NCBI RefSeq assembly: GCF_963678975.1
Contig: NC_089285.1
Location: 11,332,694 to 11,396,693 of the forward strand
Source: Dysidea avara
Taxonomy: Eukaryota; Porifera; Demospongiae; Dictyoceratida; Dysideidae
Length of the DNA: 64,000 nt
Direction: 5' to 3'
This document shows, piece after piece, positions 45,440-58,255 of this stretch. The stretch's first letter is position 1. Every line of letters starts with the position of its first letter. The notes below the pieces were generated by a model that made no database searches, was not told where the DNA came from, and saw only the letters and a list, made by a program, of their open reading frames with translations. The translations under genes and the position numbers were made by a program.

Positions 45440-47830
45440 CAGCTGATCTCTCTACTGGGTGACTTGAAATGTAGCTGAACTATATACAGGATGGTTTCTT
45501 TGTAGCTGAACTCTGTAACAGGTGATTTGTTTGCAGCTAAACTCTCTACATGGTGGTGTCTTTATAGCCGAACTCTCTACATGATGGTTTCTTTGTAGCT
45601 GAACTCTCTATAAGGTGACTTCGTCTAGCTGAACTCTCTATAAGGTGACTTCGTCTAGCTGAACTCTCTACAGGGTGATTTTTTTGTAGCTGAACTCTCT
45701 GCAGGGTGATTTGTTTGCAGCTGAACTCTCTACATGATGGTTTCTTTGTAGCTGAACTCTCTATAAGGTGACTTCGTCCAGTTGATCTCTCTACGGGGTG
45801 ATTTGTTTCTAGCTGAACTCTCTACAGGTGAATTGTTTGCAGCTAAACTCTCTACATGGTGGTTTCTTTGTAGCTGAACTCTCTACAAGGTAACTTCCTC
45901 TCTACAGGGTGATTTGTTGTAGTTGAATTCTCTACAAGGTGGTTTGTATGAGCCTGAACTCTCTACATGGCGGTTTCTTTGTAGCTGAACTCTCTACAGA
46001 GTGATTTGTTTGCAGCTGAACTCTCTACATGATGGTTTCTTTGTAACTGAACACTCTACAAGGTGACTTCTTCTAGCTGATCTTTCTACAGGGTGAATTG
46101 TTGTAGCTGAACTATCTACAAGGTAACTTCTTCTAGCTGATCTCTATACAGGGTGATTTGTTTGTAGTTGAATTCTGTACAGGTGGTTTCTTTGTAGCTG
46201 AACTCTGTACATGATGGTTTCTTTGTAGCTAAACTCTTTACAAGGTGACTTCTTCTAGCTGAACTCTCTACGGGGTAATTTCTTTGTAGCTGAACTCTAT
46301 ATATGATGGTTTCTTTGTAAATGAACTCTCTACAAGGTGAATTCTTCTACCTGATCTCTCTACAGGGTGATTTGTTTGTAACTGAACTCTGTACAAGTGC
46401 GTTTTTGTGGGTGATCTCACTGCAGGTTGATTTGTTTGTAGCTGAACTCACTAAAGGGTGATTTTGCTTGTAGCTGAACTCCTTGCATTGTATCTAGTTT
46501 CTAGCTGATCTCTCTACAGGGTGATTCGTTTGTAGCTGATCTCTCCACAAGTTAATTTGTGTGTAGCTGATCTCTCTGCAGGTTGATTAATTTGCAGCCG
46601 ATCTCTCTACAAGGTAATTTGTTTGTAGCTGAACTGTCTATAAAGTGATTTATTTGTAGCTGATCTCTCTGCAGGTTGATTTGTTTTAGCTGAACTCTCT
46701 ACAGGCTGATTTGTTTGTAGCCAATCTCTCTACAGGGTAATTTGTTTGTAGCTGAACTCTCTACAAGTTGATTTGTGTGTAGCTGATCTCTCTGCAGGTT
46801 GATTTGTTTGTAGCCGATCTCTCTACAGGGCAATTTGTTTGTAGCTGATCTCTCTACAGGGTGATTTTTTTACCTGACCTCTCTTCAGGGTGATTTGTTT
46901 CTAGCTGATCTCTCTACAGGGTGATTTTTTGTAGCTGACCTCTCTTCAGGGTGATTTGTTTTTAGCTGATTGCTCTACAGGTTGATTTGTTTGTAGATAA
47001 ACTCTCTACAGGGTAATTTGCTTGTAGCTGAACTCCTTACTTTGTGTCTAGTTTGTAGCTGATCTCTCTACAGGGTGATTTGTTTGTAGCTGAACTCCTT
47101 ACATTGTGTGTAGTTTCTAGCTGATCTCTCTACAGGGTGATTTGTTTGTAGCTGATCTCTCTACAAGTTGATTTGTGCGTATATAGCTGATCTCTCTGCA
47201 GGTTGATTTGATTGTAGCCGATCTCTCTACAGGTAATCTGTTTGTAGCTGAACTCTCTATAAGGTGATTTGTTTGTAGCTGATCTCTCTGCAAGTTGATT
47301 TGTTTTAGCTGAACTCTCTACAGGGTGATTGCTTGTAGCTGAACTCCTTACATTGTGTCTAGTTTCTAGCTGATGTCTCTACAGGGTGATTTTTTGTAGC
47401 TGAACTCTCTTCAGGGTGATTTGTTTCTAGCTGATCTCTCTACAGGTAGATTTGTGTTGATTTGTTCATTGCTGATCGCTCTAAAGGTAATTGATTTGTT
47501 GCAGTTGAACACCCTGCAAAGTGTTTTGTTTGTAGCTGATCACTCTAAAGGGTAATTTGTTTGTAGCTGAACTCTCTCCACAGTGACTTGTGTGTAGCTG
47601 AATTCTGTGTAACTGAATTCTCTAGAGAGTGACTTAATTGTAGCTGAATTTTCTACATAGTGCATGACTTGTTTATAGCTGAACTTTCTTCAGTGTGACT
47701 TGTAATGTTCTGAATCTCTATAGTGGTATATTTGCTTAACTCTCCACATGGTGACTGTCTTCTTGCTGAACTGTCTATAAGATTAACTGTTTGCAGCTGA
47801 ACTCCCTACAGAATAACTTGTGATGTAATA
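45440..47830 (+). repeat. 31-bp satellite array, about 70 copies
   Basis: The unit is about GTAGCTGAACTCTCTACAGG plus GTGATTTGTTT, 31 bp. Two main sub-types alternate (GCTGAACTC and GCTGATCTC), with occasional 20-50 bp irregular units. Copies become more diverged towards both ends. No coding frame. Confidence 0.9.
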
Positions 47831-47879
47831 AAATTCTATAATGGAGTAAATAAATTAGCCGAATGCTCTATTAGGGTGA

Positions 47880-48670
47880 CTGTTCTATTAGAGTATCTCG
47901 ATCTCGCATTTGCTACACGGAGTTGGCTTTCGAATCATAACTCAGTGGTTTGTAATCCGATTCTTCTGTACTACTGCAAGGACTTTCTATGAAGATTATT
48001 CCAGCTATACACCGATTTTCAGCTCATTGCTCTAAGCAGTTTGCCTAGTAGGCGTGAAAACTAATACTTTTTATTGATAAAAATCGATCGCGTAATTGTG
48101 ACACAGGTTGGGTTTTGTGTCATATCTCCGTGGTCTTTATCTCGATTCCTTTCAAACCACCAAAAGGCACTCCTACGATGGTTACTCCATCTACATAGCA
48201 ATTTTCAACTCATTCCATGAAGCGGTTTACCCTGTAGGCGTGACAACAAATCGATCTTGTTTTACGCGAATAATCGGTCATAACTCCTGAACCATTCATC
48301 GGATTTGTACCACATTTGATGCTAAGATTCGCCTTCGGACTCCCTTTCTGTGTGCCAAATTTCAAGGCGATCGGAGTACGCGTTTGCTTGTTATAGCAAT
48401 TTTTGCAAGTGTGCGAAAAGACGAAGAAGAAAAAAAAACGAAACTTTGGCAGCTCGTATCTCAGAAATGGCTGGAGCGATTTCCTTCAAATTTGGAATGT
48501 AGACTCCCTTGGCTGGCGAGCAACTGTGTAGCAAATTTGGTTCCAATCAGATACGTGATCACCGAGATACAAAGGTGTGAAAATGACGTTTTCGTTCTTC
48601 CTGTCAATATACTCACGGTGTGGCGCGCCGGCTTCTTGGGCCGCACGACACACTACCGTGTGTCTTGATA
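47880..48670. repeat. Unique-looking segment following the satellite, ends in a short hairpin
   Basis: Two related halves (about 47930-48100 and 48105-48280) share CATAACTC/CATATCTCCGTGGT, GATTCYTTTCAAACC-like and GCGGTTTRCCCTGTAGGCGTGA motifs, so it contains an old duplication. A GC-richer stretch (GTGTGGCGCGCCGGCTTC) and a hairpin ACACACTACCGTGTGT follow at 48600-48665. It may be the far end of one composite repeat starting at 44905. Confidence 0.45.
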
Positions 48671-48786
48671 TGCATTACACATATATCCATGGTCACACAA
48701 TGGTAGTCCAAACATGGGTGTATTCACAATGCTACGTTACAGTCAGTACACATAAACCTTGTTATTGTCTTCTTCTAGTTTGCTGA

Positions 48787-50820
48787 GTTGTTGTTCTACA
48801 AACATGGCATCTTCTTCGTGTCTTCTGCCCTATTCCTGGAGTCTCTGGAACCGGTGATGGAAAATGCCGACCTGATATTTATACGTACAATAATACGTAT
48901 TTTGTGTAATAATTTTTTATATACATTCTTACCAACAAGACAAGTAGGGTTGTCCACAGTACTGGAGGATGCTGTCCTGTCCACTTGTGTAGAGTACTGA
49001 TCAAAAATCTGCTCTACAACATGCTTACGAAACTCAACAAATTGTAATTTCTTACCACTATTTACTTTATACAGTGCATACACATTATACAGAGACATAT
49101 CAACAAGATGAAAAAACAATTTTATGTACCATTTACAGATTTTACGTGTACATTTAGTAAGACTAGTTTGCATGTCAGTTTTATCTACTTCCTCCATGTG
49201 TTTGGAATAGTCAACTACACAGGCAGGCTTACGTATAGTTTCTCCTGTTGCATGGTGAGTTTTCTTCTGTATCTACAATATCCGGCTTATGCACAGTCGT
49301 AAGCATGCGTTAGTCCCATTTTAGCCTTCCACTTCATAGCCAAAAGTGCATCATTGTGGTAAGCTTCTATTTGTCCTTTACATAACATTTTCCTAAAACA
49401 TCGCATTTTTGTACGCCTACCACCAACAGTCCCACATGCACCTGTAAGATTTTGAAAAAGATTGGCAAACAAGGTTGGGTTACTATACCAATTATCTACA
49501 TACAAGACGTGACCCTTACCTAAATATGGTGATAGTAAAGTCCTAACTACAGATCCAGTATAACCAAACTCCTTCTCGAAGGTAATGTTGCTCCTATCAC
49601 CATTGTAAACAATAAAATCGAGGATGTAGCAGGTTTTATAATCACACGGGACAAATAGTTTTATTCCAAAACGGTTGCATTTTTTTGGTATATATTGCTT
49701 GAACAAGAGTCTTCCTTTCCATAAAAGAAGACTCATCAATACAAAGGTTATGCAATGGCACAAACACTTGACCATGAACCACACATGTTGGATTTGCTTT
49801 TAACTAATGAGAAGACATGGTTCACCATACAAGTTATTCTGCAGGCTTGGGTAGTAGTGACCATGTATGTATCCAATTTAATTTGACCTGTTCTCCAAGT
49901 ACAGTGTCCAGATCCTGTATTCACTATAATTACTACAAGGCTGACTCCGATAAATTAAGAACCATACTTGATGAGACAGACTGGGACATGCAATTACAAG
50001 GCCTTGGAATATGATTTCTGGGATTTTGGAAAATGCTATTGAGGTATGTATTCCTAAGACCCACCACTCTTCTAAGAAAAAACACATGGTAACAAAGCTA
50101 CCTCTCCTCTTCAAAAAGCTGAAATGCTGAATTCTTATTATAGCAGTGTACTGTATAGGGGGAAAGTTTCGATGGGCGAAAGTTTTGCGGTAGAGGGCAA
50201 ACAAACTTATTCGCGGTTAAATTTTTGTGGTGGACGAAAGTATGGCGGCGCCCGCTTAAAATGCTTAGTCGGGCAGGTAAACAATGCACATTAATTATTG
50301 TGTTGATAAGTGGGCATGGCTCTCGGCGATCATGATGCAAACATACACTGGCACCTGATGATCAATTAAAGTGGGCATGGATCTACATTGGGCGTACACA
50401 GCAACGCACGTGGCTTTGTACATACTTTCGGATTTGTGAGATTGCGATGACACCAAAGTGTGCAGTCACAGACCACATGAATTGTTGTCATCAAAATTCT
50501 TCAGAGGGAGTGGTAAAAAATTCGAAGCACTTCTCCATTCCGTTTGCACGGACTTTTGTGAAGTTTTGGCATGCTTAGGTGCTTTCCCACGAGGGCTATT
50601 CTCTTCACTTTCGCTCTCATCACCATCAGATACACAAGATTCGGCTTCCTCACTCTCCTCACTGCTACCCTGTTCGTTTTCAGCCTGAGTTAAGCAAGCA
50701 TGATGGCGAGAAACACCTACAGAACCACTAGAATTCTCTGGTAAAGAAGGATCGATCACACTTTCGTTTCCCCTCCCAGATTCATTACTTACGTACATCG
50801 CTATCAGACAAATTATCACA
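48787..50820 (-). pseudogene. piggyBac-type transposase, decayed and interrupted
   Basis: Minus-strand blocks: an acidic N-terminus ending EWRSASNFLPLPLKNFD (50466-50820); LCIDES with the first catalytic Asp, LLWKGRLLFKQYIPKK, GYTGSVVRTLL, HVLYVDNWYSNPTLF with the second Asp, and ACGTVGGRRTKM (49340-49790); then EEVDKTDMQTSLTKC with the third Asp, KWYIKLFFHLVDMSLYNVYALYK (as two segments) and, after a 64-bp GT..AG intron (about 48880-48943), a Cys-rich tail RRRCHVCRTTTQQT. These are the piggyBac landmarks. Lesions include a one-base loss just after the IDES motif near 49737, frame breaks around 49230-49285, and a LINE fragment inserted between the N-terminal and catalytic parts. No TTAA-flanked ends were identified. 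Confidence 0.7.
49820..50110 (+). mobile_element. LINE (non-LTR) fragment, end of the endonuclease domain
   Basis: Plus-strand frames read SAGLGSSDHVCIQFNL, with the SDH motif that closes APE-type endonucleases, then YNYYKADSDKLRTILDETDW and, one frame over, ILENAIEVCIPKTHHSSKKK. This is typical of the CR1/RTE-like LINE region before the reverse transcriptase, which is absent here. One frameshift. It lies within the decayed piggyBac gene. Confidence 0.65.
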
Positions 50821-51060
50821 AGAACTCACCTCTTCTAACTCACCTGCATCCATTCCAGTATAGACAACTTCCAAAGAATCGTCAGTATTGGTGTTGTCAC
50901 ATTGGTTAAAAGTCTTACAATGGTGAAAAAGATGCTCTGGGGGAAGCACTTTTATAATTTATGGATACATGAGATAAAATAACCTGTACAGCTATGGTAT
51001 CATTCAAGCTGAACAAGCCACAGCTGATTGTTCAGGGTGTTTATTGTAGTCACCATACTA
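50821..51060. other. Non-coding stretch
   Basis: Immediately upstream of the acidic piggyBac-like block; a further 5' part of that gene could lie here but was not recognised. Confidence 0.3.
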
Positions 51061-51790
51061 CAGTGGAACCTCCCTTAACGGTCACCTGAGTTGGGCGGTT
51101 ACCTCAACATAACAGCCACGTGACTACGGTCCCCAATCAGTTTGTACAGAAATAGTTTGCATTAAGTGGTCACCTCTATAACACGTATAACAGCCAGCTT
51201 TAGCAGTCCCATGCAGCACTTCACTACACAAAAGGCCTCTCACAAAGCAGCCAGCTATGGCCATTACGGTGAGCAAACTAGCTGCATTACTTCATACTTC
51301 TGTAATACGGAAAAGTTATAAACTGACAGTATAGAAAAGTTTGTGGCCACTCAATGGCTTTGCTTTTTCGTGTGATTCTAATTAAAGCTCACCTCATGAT
51401 CTTGATTCCTGGATTTGTAATTGTGTAGTTAACATTAACAATTCACTGTCTTTAAGGGGAAGTCCCTGTTTTTACCTCACAGACTTTGTAGTTAGGAATC
51501 ATAATCAGCTCAATTGCTGTCTCCAAACTCAGAGTAGCTTAAATTCAGGCTCTTTTCTGCTACTTTGTCTGCTATGTAAGTAGGCAGTGAACTGGAGTGT
51601 AGCTAAATGCATTTTTATGTGGCTGAACCTGAGTTTATACTGTAAGTCCCTGGAACCTTTGTATAAAGGCCAAACCTCGGTTTATGGCCTATGGCTGCTT
51701 TATATGGAGGATATTGAGTTAGGCAGCCACCTCTCTATAAAGGCCAAATATTTCTGGCCCGAAGGTGACCGCTTTAGATAGGTTCCACTG
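51061..51790. mobile_element. 730-bp pogo/Tigger-type non-autonomous element flanked by TA
   Basis: Ends CAGTGGAACCTCCCTTAACG and, read inward from the right, CAGTGGAACCTATCTAAAGC, with TA outside both. Internal sequence near both ends repeats GGTCACC, TATAAAGGCCA and GGCAGCCA motifs. No transposase frame. It is the longest of the three related copies in the window. Confidence 0.8.
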
Positions 51791-52278
51791 TAATACTGTG
51801 TAGTAAAAGCATAATAATTATAATATAATCCATAATAATCCATACACTTCCCTTATGAAAATTGTGTGCAACTTGTATATGGTTTGCAATTGCACACATG
51901 CAGTGCTCTTAAGATGGTTACAATAGCACAACCTTGCATATTCTCTGTATGCATACAGTTCAATAGCAAAAAAACTAGTGAGTTATTTTGCTATCATATT
52001 GCACATATGCAATTTGCTTTCATACAATAGCATATTCATGCTATCCGTTTACTTGTATATTACACATGTGCTCTCATACAATAGCAATGCATTGTGCTCT
52101 TTTGCTTGCATACCGCATGCTTGCAGTTTGCTTTCATAAGTTAGCTTTATTAGGGGTTGGTTTGCTCACAAATTACACACATGCAGTCCACTCTCTTTCT
52201 GCGTACATGCAGTAGACAGTATGAAATAGCCAATCAGATGAAAACAAACAAATGTTTAAAAATTGCACCCAAACTGTT
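51791..52278. other. Non-coding, degenerate repeat of GCATGC/TTGCACACATGC motifs
   Basis: Loose repeats of ATTGCACACATGCAGT-like words separated by about 35-45 bp occur between 51880 and 52210; similar words appear again at 52900-53090. Confidence 0.45.
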
Positions 52279-52632
52279 TGCTACTGTTGACAGCCTGTAC
52301 AAAGAAAACAAGAAGTAGTCTTTATTAGTGGGATGTGGTGTTCTACAAGAAAACTTGTTGTAGCAGTACATGACATTACAAGTACAGCTGAGATTGTGCT
52401 ACTGTTGACAGCCTGTACAAAGAAAACAAGAAGTAGTATTTATTAGTGGGATGTGGTGTTCTACAAGAAAACTTGTTGTAGCAGTACATGACATTACAAG
52501 TACAGCTGAGGTTGTGCTACTGTTGACAGCCTGTACAAAGAAAACAAGATATAGTATTTATTAGTGGGATGTGGTGTTCTACAAGAAAACTAGTTGTAGC
52601 AGTACATGACATTACAAGTACAGCTGAGATTG
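52279..52632 (+). repeat. Three tandem copies of a 118-bp unit
   Basis: Units start at 52279, 52397 and 52515 and differ at only a few positions. Each contains GACAGCCTGTACAAAGAAAAC and GTACATGACATTACAAGTAC. No coding frame is shared across the units. Confidence 0.9.
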
Positions 52633-53879
52633 GCATCTTAAGTCTCCTTGAAAGTTGTGTGTCACAGATGGAGAAACATTTCTAAACATGAATAAAATAC
52701 TACCACTACTGTTCATTATGGCTTCTTTGTTCTCTGTAACAAAGTGAGGGAGTGTAATTTTTAACCTTTGGCCAAACAGACAGTTTGTGGCTTGTAACTG
52801 ACTTGTAGTTTTGAATTGCGTGCATTTCTTGTAGATGCGAATTACAAATTTAAAAGAAATACAAATATGAAATAAATTACCAGCATTTGCAAGCTACATT
52901 GCTCACAAGTTGAACTGCTGAACTGCTCACAAGTTGCACACATGCGATGGCACACATACAAGTGTTTACATGCAACAGCTATGGAAATGCATGTGTGCAA
53001 TCGGGCCAAATACTAACATGCACACACATGCATTTGATTACATGCATTTGCATGTAAATATACATGTGTGTTTGCATGTGCATGTTTACAAATTTTCATA
53101 AGGGGACGTATTATTGAAAAAATTCCATAAATGTTTTGAACACTTCTTTCTTAGTGAAGGAAGGGACTAACAATAAACCCTGGATATCATCTTATTCACC
53201 TGCTCAAGAGGAGTTGGAAAATCTTTGTTTCACTGCAATAGACCCAAGGATACAGAAGTTATGAGCGTTTGTTTACGTCACATCAAAGCAATCTTACTCA
53301 ATTGATTTTTCTTCAGGAATTTTGCCTTTGTATGCAGTGAAGAAGGGTGAGTAAAGGAAAACTTACCCAGTTCATGGTGAACATGATGGTGAAAATTGTA
53401 GCTCTGTACCTCAATTAATTGGTAAGTTACAACCGTTTTTGTAGGTACCTGTAATTTATTTTCCCTATACTTGCTGTACAAATCTATTTTTCTATTGTTG
53501 CTACTTTGTAGGGCTGTAATTCCTAGTTATTGGCATATGAGGCTGAAAGTTTTCCAGAAGGTACACTTGGCTAAGTAGATTAAAAATATTTAATACACAG
53601 GAATTTGAAAAATGCACGGTTGTGTCGGGTTTTCGCAGATCCGGTCACAAATGGTCTTCACTTATTCAAACTTGTACCAAAATTGGTATTAGTATAGTTT
53701 GCAGAGAGATAACCACAAATATGGTCTATATATCTCACTTTGACACAATACACATCAGCATCCCACACACACACATACACACACACAACAGAGTTGGATT
53801 GGAAGTCAAAACTAGGTAATAGCCACTGCACAAACAAAATATTTCCACACCATTAGAATTGGCCCCGTGTATTTCTTGG
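52633..53879. other. Non-coding stretch with a MITE fragment near 53630
   Basis: GGTTTTCGCAGATCCGGTCA at about 53633-53650 matches the end of the GGGGTCTTCC MITE family. A CA microsatellite lies at 53762-53788. Nothing else was recognised. Confidence 0.4.
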
Positions 53880-55390
53880 AGGAGGTCTTAAAAGGGCACA
53901 AAAAATGTTAGTATAGCATGAAGCCATGATAAAATATTCACTTTCCACCGCCCCGACCAATATTCACTTCCACTACCCCCAGCACTAGCTGAAAAATACT
54001 GGGCACTTGTAAGTACATACAATATCAACAATGATTCTTGCTGGAGACCCAAACACAAGAAATCAGCTTTTAAAGATAGCACGTGGAGCCATGACTTTTC
54101 TCCCTTGTTGATTTCAGTTCCGTCCACATTTCAAGTTCCACATTATATTTGAAGTGAAGCTAAGATCCATTTTCAGCGTAGCTATGTTATTATAGTGTCA
54201 TACTGACTCTTGTAAGTGGTTGTGACAAATCCGGAAAGCCTAGAGTTATACTTTTAAAATCCACCATGGAATAATGGACAGAATCTTCAAATGGATCTAA
54301 AATCAACAGTAGCAGCCCTCCCTGCTACCCCCCAGCACCAGCTGACAGGTGTTGTGCACCTATATATAAGGGATCTTATAGCCTTTAAGTTTGACTGATC
54401 ATAAGTACTCAATAAGTCAAGTTATGTACTGACAAGTATATGCAATTGGAAAGGCTATAAGATCACTTTTCACAAATATCAAGATGATTTTTACAAGAGG
54501 CTCCAACACAAGCAAGCAACTTCTAACAGCAATTTCCTTGCAGGAGGCCCAAACACAAGAAAGCAGCAAAGCATAAGATTAAATACTGGCCCTTCCCACC
54601 ACCCACAGCACCTTAACATACACTTACCTGTTGCATATAGGATTGCTAAGAAAATTATGGTGTGCAAAACTGACTTATTTGTATCGATTTGCTGCATCGC
54701 ACTCTGATGCACTTCCTGTGCATTTAATAGCTGGTTGACACAATGCACATATATCTAAATGCTCATCAATCACGTCACATTTTAAAGTATATAGTAGAAA
54801 GTTACACTTCACACGTATGTACCTATAAACAAGCATTCAATTTGCGCTCGTGTCTGTGGTTTAGCCCATCAGTGGAGCTTATTATAGTGAATTTACTTTT
54901 TAAATGGCATCATGCAATGCAAACACTTTGCTACTTTACAACTCTATAGTGCCAAAGCTGATGATACCTGTAAGACTGAATATGTTGGCACCCCACACAC
55001 TCTTGTAGTGACTAAAACACAAGCCTCTTATGAGAGAGATGTTGAGAAGCATAAAGCACATCAAGAGTTGTTGACCCTATTATAATGCAATATTTAACAA
55101 AGTGGCTTCTAAAATAGCACAAAAGTAGTGATATTTTCTCCCGGGGCTAAATTCCAGCCCTTCCCACCACCCCAGCACTATCTGACAAAGTGCTGGCCAC
55201 CTTCACATATATAGGATGATTCTTACTGGAGGCTCATACACAAGCAAGAAGCTTCTAAAATAGCACAAAAGCTATGACATTTTCTCCCCTGGCTAAATGC
55301 TAACCTTTCCCACCACCCCCAGCACTTGCTGACAAAGTGTTGGACACCTATATATATATATATATATGATATCAAGATGATCCTTTCTGG
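53880..55390 (+). repeat. Degenerate tandem/interspersed repeat cluster
   Basis: At least five diverged copies of a unit built from CCTTCCCACCACCCCCAGCA, CTTGCTGACAAAGTGTTGG, ACCTATATATA and GGAGGCYCAWACACAAGMAAG (near 53990, 54330, 54590, 55160 and 55310), spaced irregularly. Confidence 0.65.
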
Positions 55391-56061
55391 CCACCGCCTA
55401 TGTCCAGTTTACAACTTGGTTTACACACAGTTTTGATCCAACTCCAGCACCACCAAGCAAGCAGAAGCTAATTTCTTCCATTGTTGCAGCAATGAAAGCA
55501 AACGAGCATGATACCAAATTGTCTTCATGGAAGGAAAACAGGAGCAAAGAAATTGTGAACCAATTGGTATATACTCGTAGAAGTTTAGAATGTGAAGGTT
55601 TACTTAAATCTCTTATTGATGCTTCTGCACTAAGCCTCTATGCTATTCAGTATTAGCAACACTAGGCCTGCCATTCAGGATATTAGAAAGATGGTCTAAA
55701 TTGATGGCCAACTTCAAGTACTGTTTTCACATGGTGTTTCTACTATAGAAGAATCTATAAACAAAGTGCAAGCTCTGACCAGTTTTGTTGAGTTTTCTTG
55801 TACATGCAGTGATCGTACAGAATTGAAGTAGTTTACGCAACATCCTCATATAACACAGTCTCAATTTAGGATAGTCAAACCAAGAAGGCAACATCTTGAG
55901 GATCAACTCCATAGTGCCAAAGCCAATGCTACCTGCAAGACTGAATGTGTTGGTACCCCACACACTCTTGTAGTGACTAAAACACAAGCCTCTTATGAGA
56001 GAGATGTTGGGAAGCATAAAGCACAATGAGAGTTGTTGACCCTATTATAATGCAATATTTA
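54937..56061 (+). repeat. Two copies of a 159-bp coding-like block
   Basis: Blocks 54937-55095 and 55903-56061 are about 90 percent identical by eye. Both read, in the same frame, AKA..TCKTE.VGTPHTLVV and TKTQASYERDV.KHKA before stops. The second is preceded by further coding-like sequence (55690-55900) with a diverged relative near 57260-57420. I do not recognise the family. Confidence 0.55.
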
Positions 56062-58255
56062 GAGTGACATATATTAAATATGAAATAAAAAGCAAGTTTG
56101 ATGAGCAGAACAATTTGCAGTGGAAAGAAATTTCTCAGATTTTCAATGTTTATTGTGAAACAAAATGGATATAAATTTTAACCTCTATGTGAATACCGTG
56201 TATGTGAATACCATGTATGTTACAGACAGTTGATCAACTTTTTCATGTGATTGTGGGGCAAAATAGACAATAGATACTTTCAAGTGACTGAGAGAGCAAC
56301 CAGCAGCAAAGAGCTTGCTAGTGACATTTCAACAACTACTGAGCAAAGATCAGTTGGACAACCAGTATGCATATCTGATGAGTGTGGCAAGACGTATAGA
56401 AGAGCAATCACTGACTATACCATGGATTGTGCAAAACTCTCATAGTATTATGGATAAGAGCATATGACAGCTTTATTATTACCATGTTACACTTATCTGG
56501 AGTGATAAATGTATTTTAACATTAAATTTTTAAAAAGGCAAGTTTTGAGAACAGATCAACACAAATACAGTAGATGTAGATTCTCATACTCAGATTGGCA
56601 TTTCAAAGTGGAGTGCAAGGCATACAAATTTAACAGGTGGATGACTCAAAATTTTGCATGGGTGCATTTTCATGACCTATCAAATGAATTCTGTGTGTTC
56701 CGTGAATGTAGAACTTTATGTGGGTCAGTATATCTACAGTACTTTGTTGCAGTTTCATCCATCTAATGAACTGGTAGTAGGAATTGGCTAATATGGCAGT
56801 AGGAATTGGCTGATCTGGCAGTGAGGAATATAATGAACATCCTTTGCTATCCCAATTGGCAAAGCCCATGCAGGCATTTAAACTCACTGTGGTTTTGCTA
56901 TATATGTTAATTAATCAGAGAGATGAGACAATTGTAGACACATCAATATGCTGCATTTGTCTGTCAGTTCAGTAAGATTTTCACCAGAACATGCAGATGG
57001 TCTTAGCAAATGTGAAGACAGGACTAGGTCTGTTCCATTTTTCTTACACTTAGGCCACGTCGCCCAATTATAAAGCACACAGCTGTAATCATTTATCACG
57101 GTCACAGATTTACAACTATTTAGTTAACGAGCAGATGTCTGTCTACCATGGAGGTATGTTTGTGAAAATAATGGAAAGAGATTATGTCTCACCTGGTGAA
57201 TATTTTGTTACTTGCCTCTCTTCACGCAGTAAACCCATGTAATACAAGTACTTGCCATTCTGGATATTAGTAAGACAATAAACATAAAAGGCCTAGTACA
57301 AATGCTTCTTCCTTATTGCATCTCTACTTTAGAAGATTCCATTGGAGAAGTAAAGTTCCAACCAAATTTGCTGGTACATGCAAAATTGTGCAGAATTAAA
57401 ACAGTTGGTCCCTGACATGTATCAGCGTCTTGCTATGACCTATCAAATAAACCCTGTGTATAGCAGGTATCCCGAACAGCATAAAACAATCCCAGCATTA
57501 TTGTGAATATCTATAATAGTTATCTGAATATGTAAGGTGACTCTCCTACATAAAAATGATGCAGCGACAGCACATACCCTGTCAGGAAGATACTGACAGA
57601 TATCAATTGCCAGCAATCTAGCATGCCAAGGAAATTTTAACCAGGATCAAGTAGGGTGCAGCACATCTCAAGTTTACAAGTAAGTGATACTCCTTTATTA
57701 TTATATTCATGATGTTTTTACAACCCGAGTGATAAAATTTTTTTACATTATATCTGAAAGGATGCAAGTTTGATCAGATCAGCACAATTTCAGTAGCAAA
57801 ATTTCAAGACATTGCAAAGTGTAGTGGGTACTAATAAAGACCACATTACTACCAACGAGTTTATGCAGCATCTTGACATAACTCAGTGTTGATTCAGGCT
57901 TTGCAAGGCAAGAATACATTAGAGGATGCAATGAAAGTTGAATAACATGTATACTCCTCACATTAAAAAATATACCCACTGCTCAGGTTAATGAAATGGT
58001 GTTAAATAAAGGAAACAATCATTTGCACATGAGATAAACACAAATGAACTGAGTAAAGCAATATAAATCGATTAAGGTATTTCAAAACAAAACGGTGAAA
58101 CAGGGAAGTACACACATACAGGTATGGACATCATGTAGCATTACTACTGCGCAACACTACACCATGACCTATTATACGGTATGTGTATCATTACTAACAG
58201 ATAAAGCTTTAACATTGTAGTTCCTAATAAAAAAACACGATGTCAGATACATTTC
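56062..58255. other. Mostly non-coding, old duplicated fragments
   Basis: Diverged relatives of the 55690-55900 block lie near 57260-57420 and 57840-57900 (for example GCAGCATCTTGACATAACTCAGT). A short duplication GTGAATACCRTGTATGT is at 56190-56220. There is no supportable gene. Confidence 0.4.

Noticed and set aside
45440-47830. Regularly spaced repeats that could suggest a CRISPR array
   Set aside because: There are no unique spacers; the 31-bp unit repeats head to tail, and the genome is eukaryotic.
48600-48670. Helitron 3' end (hairpin followed by CTTG)
   Set aside because: The end is not CTRR, the hairpin is short, and no Rep/helicase or matching 5' TC end was found; kept only as a weak hypothesis for the composite repeat.
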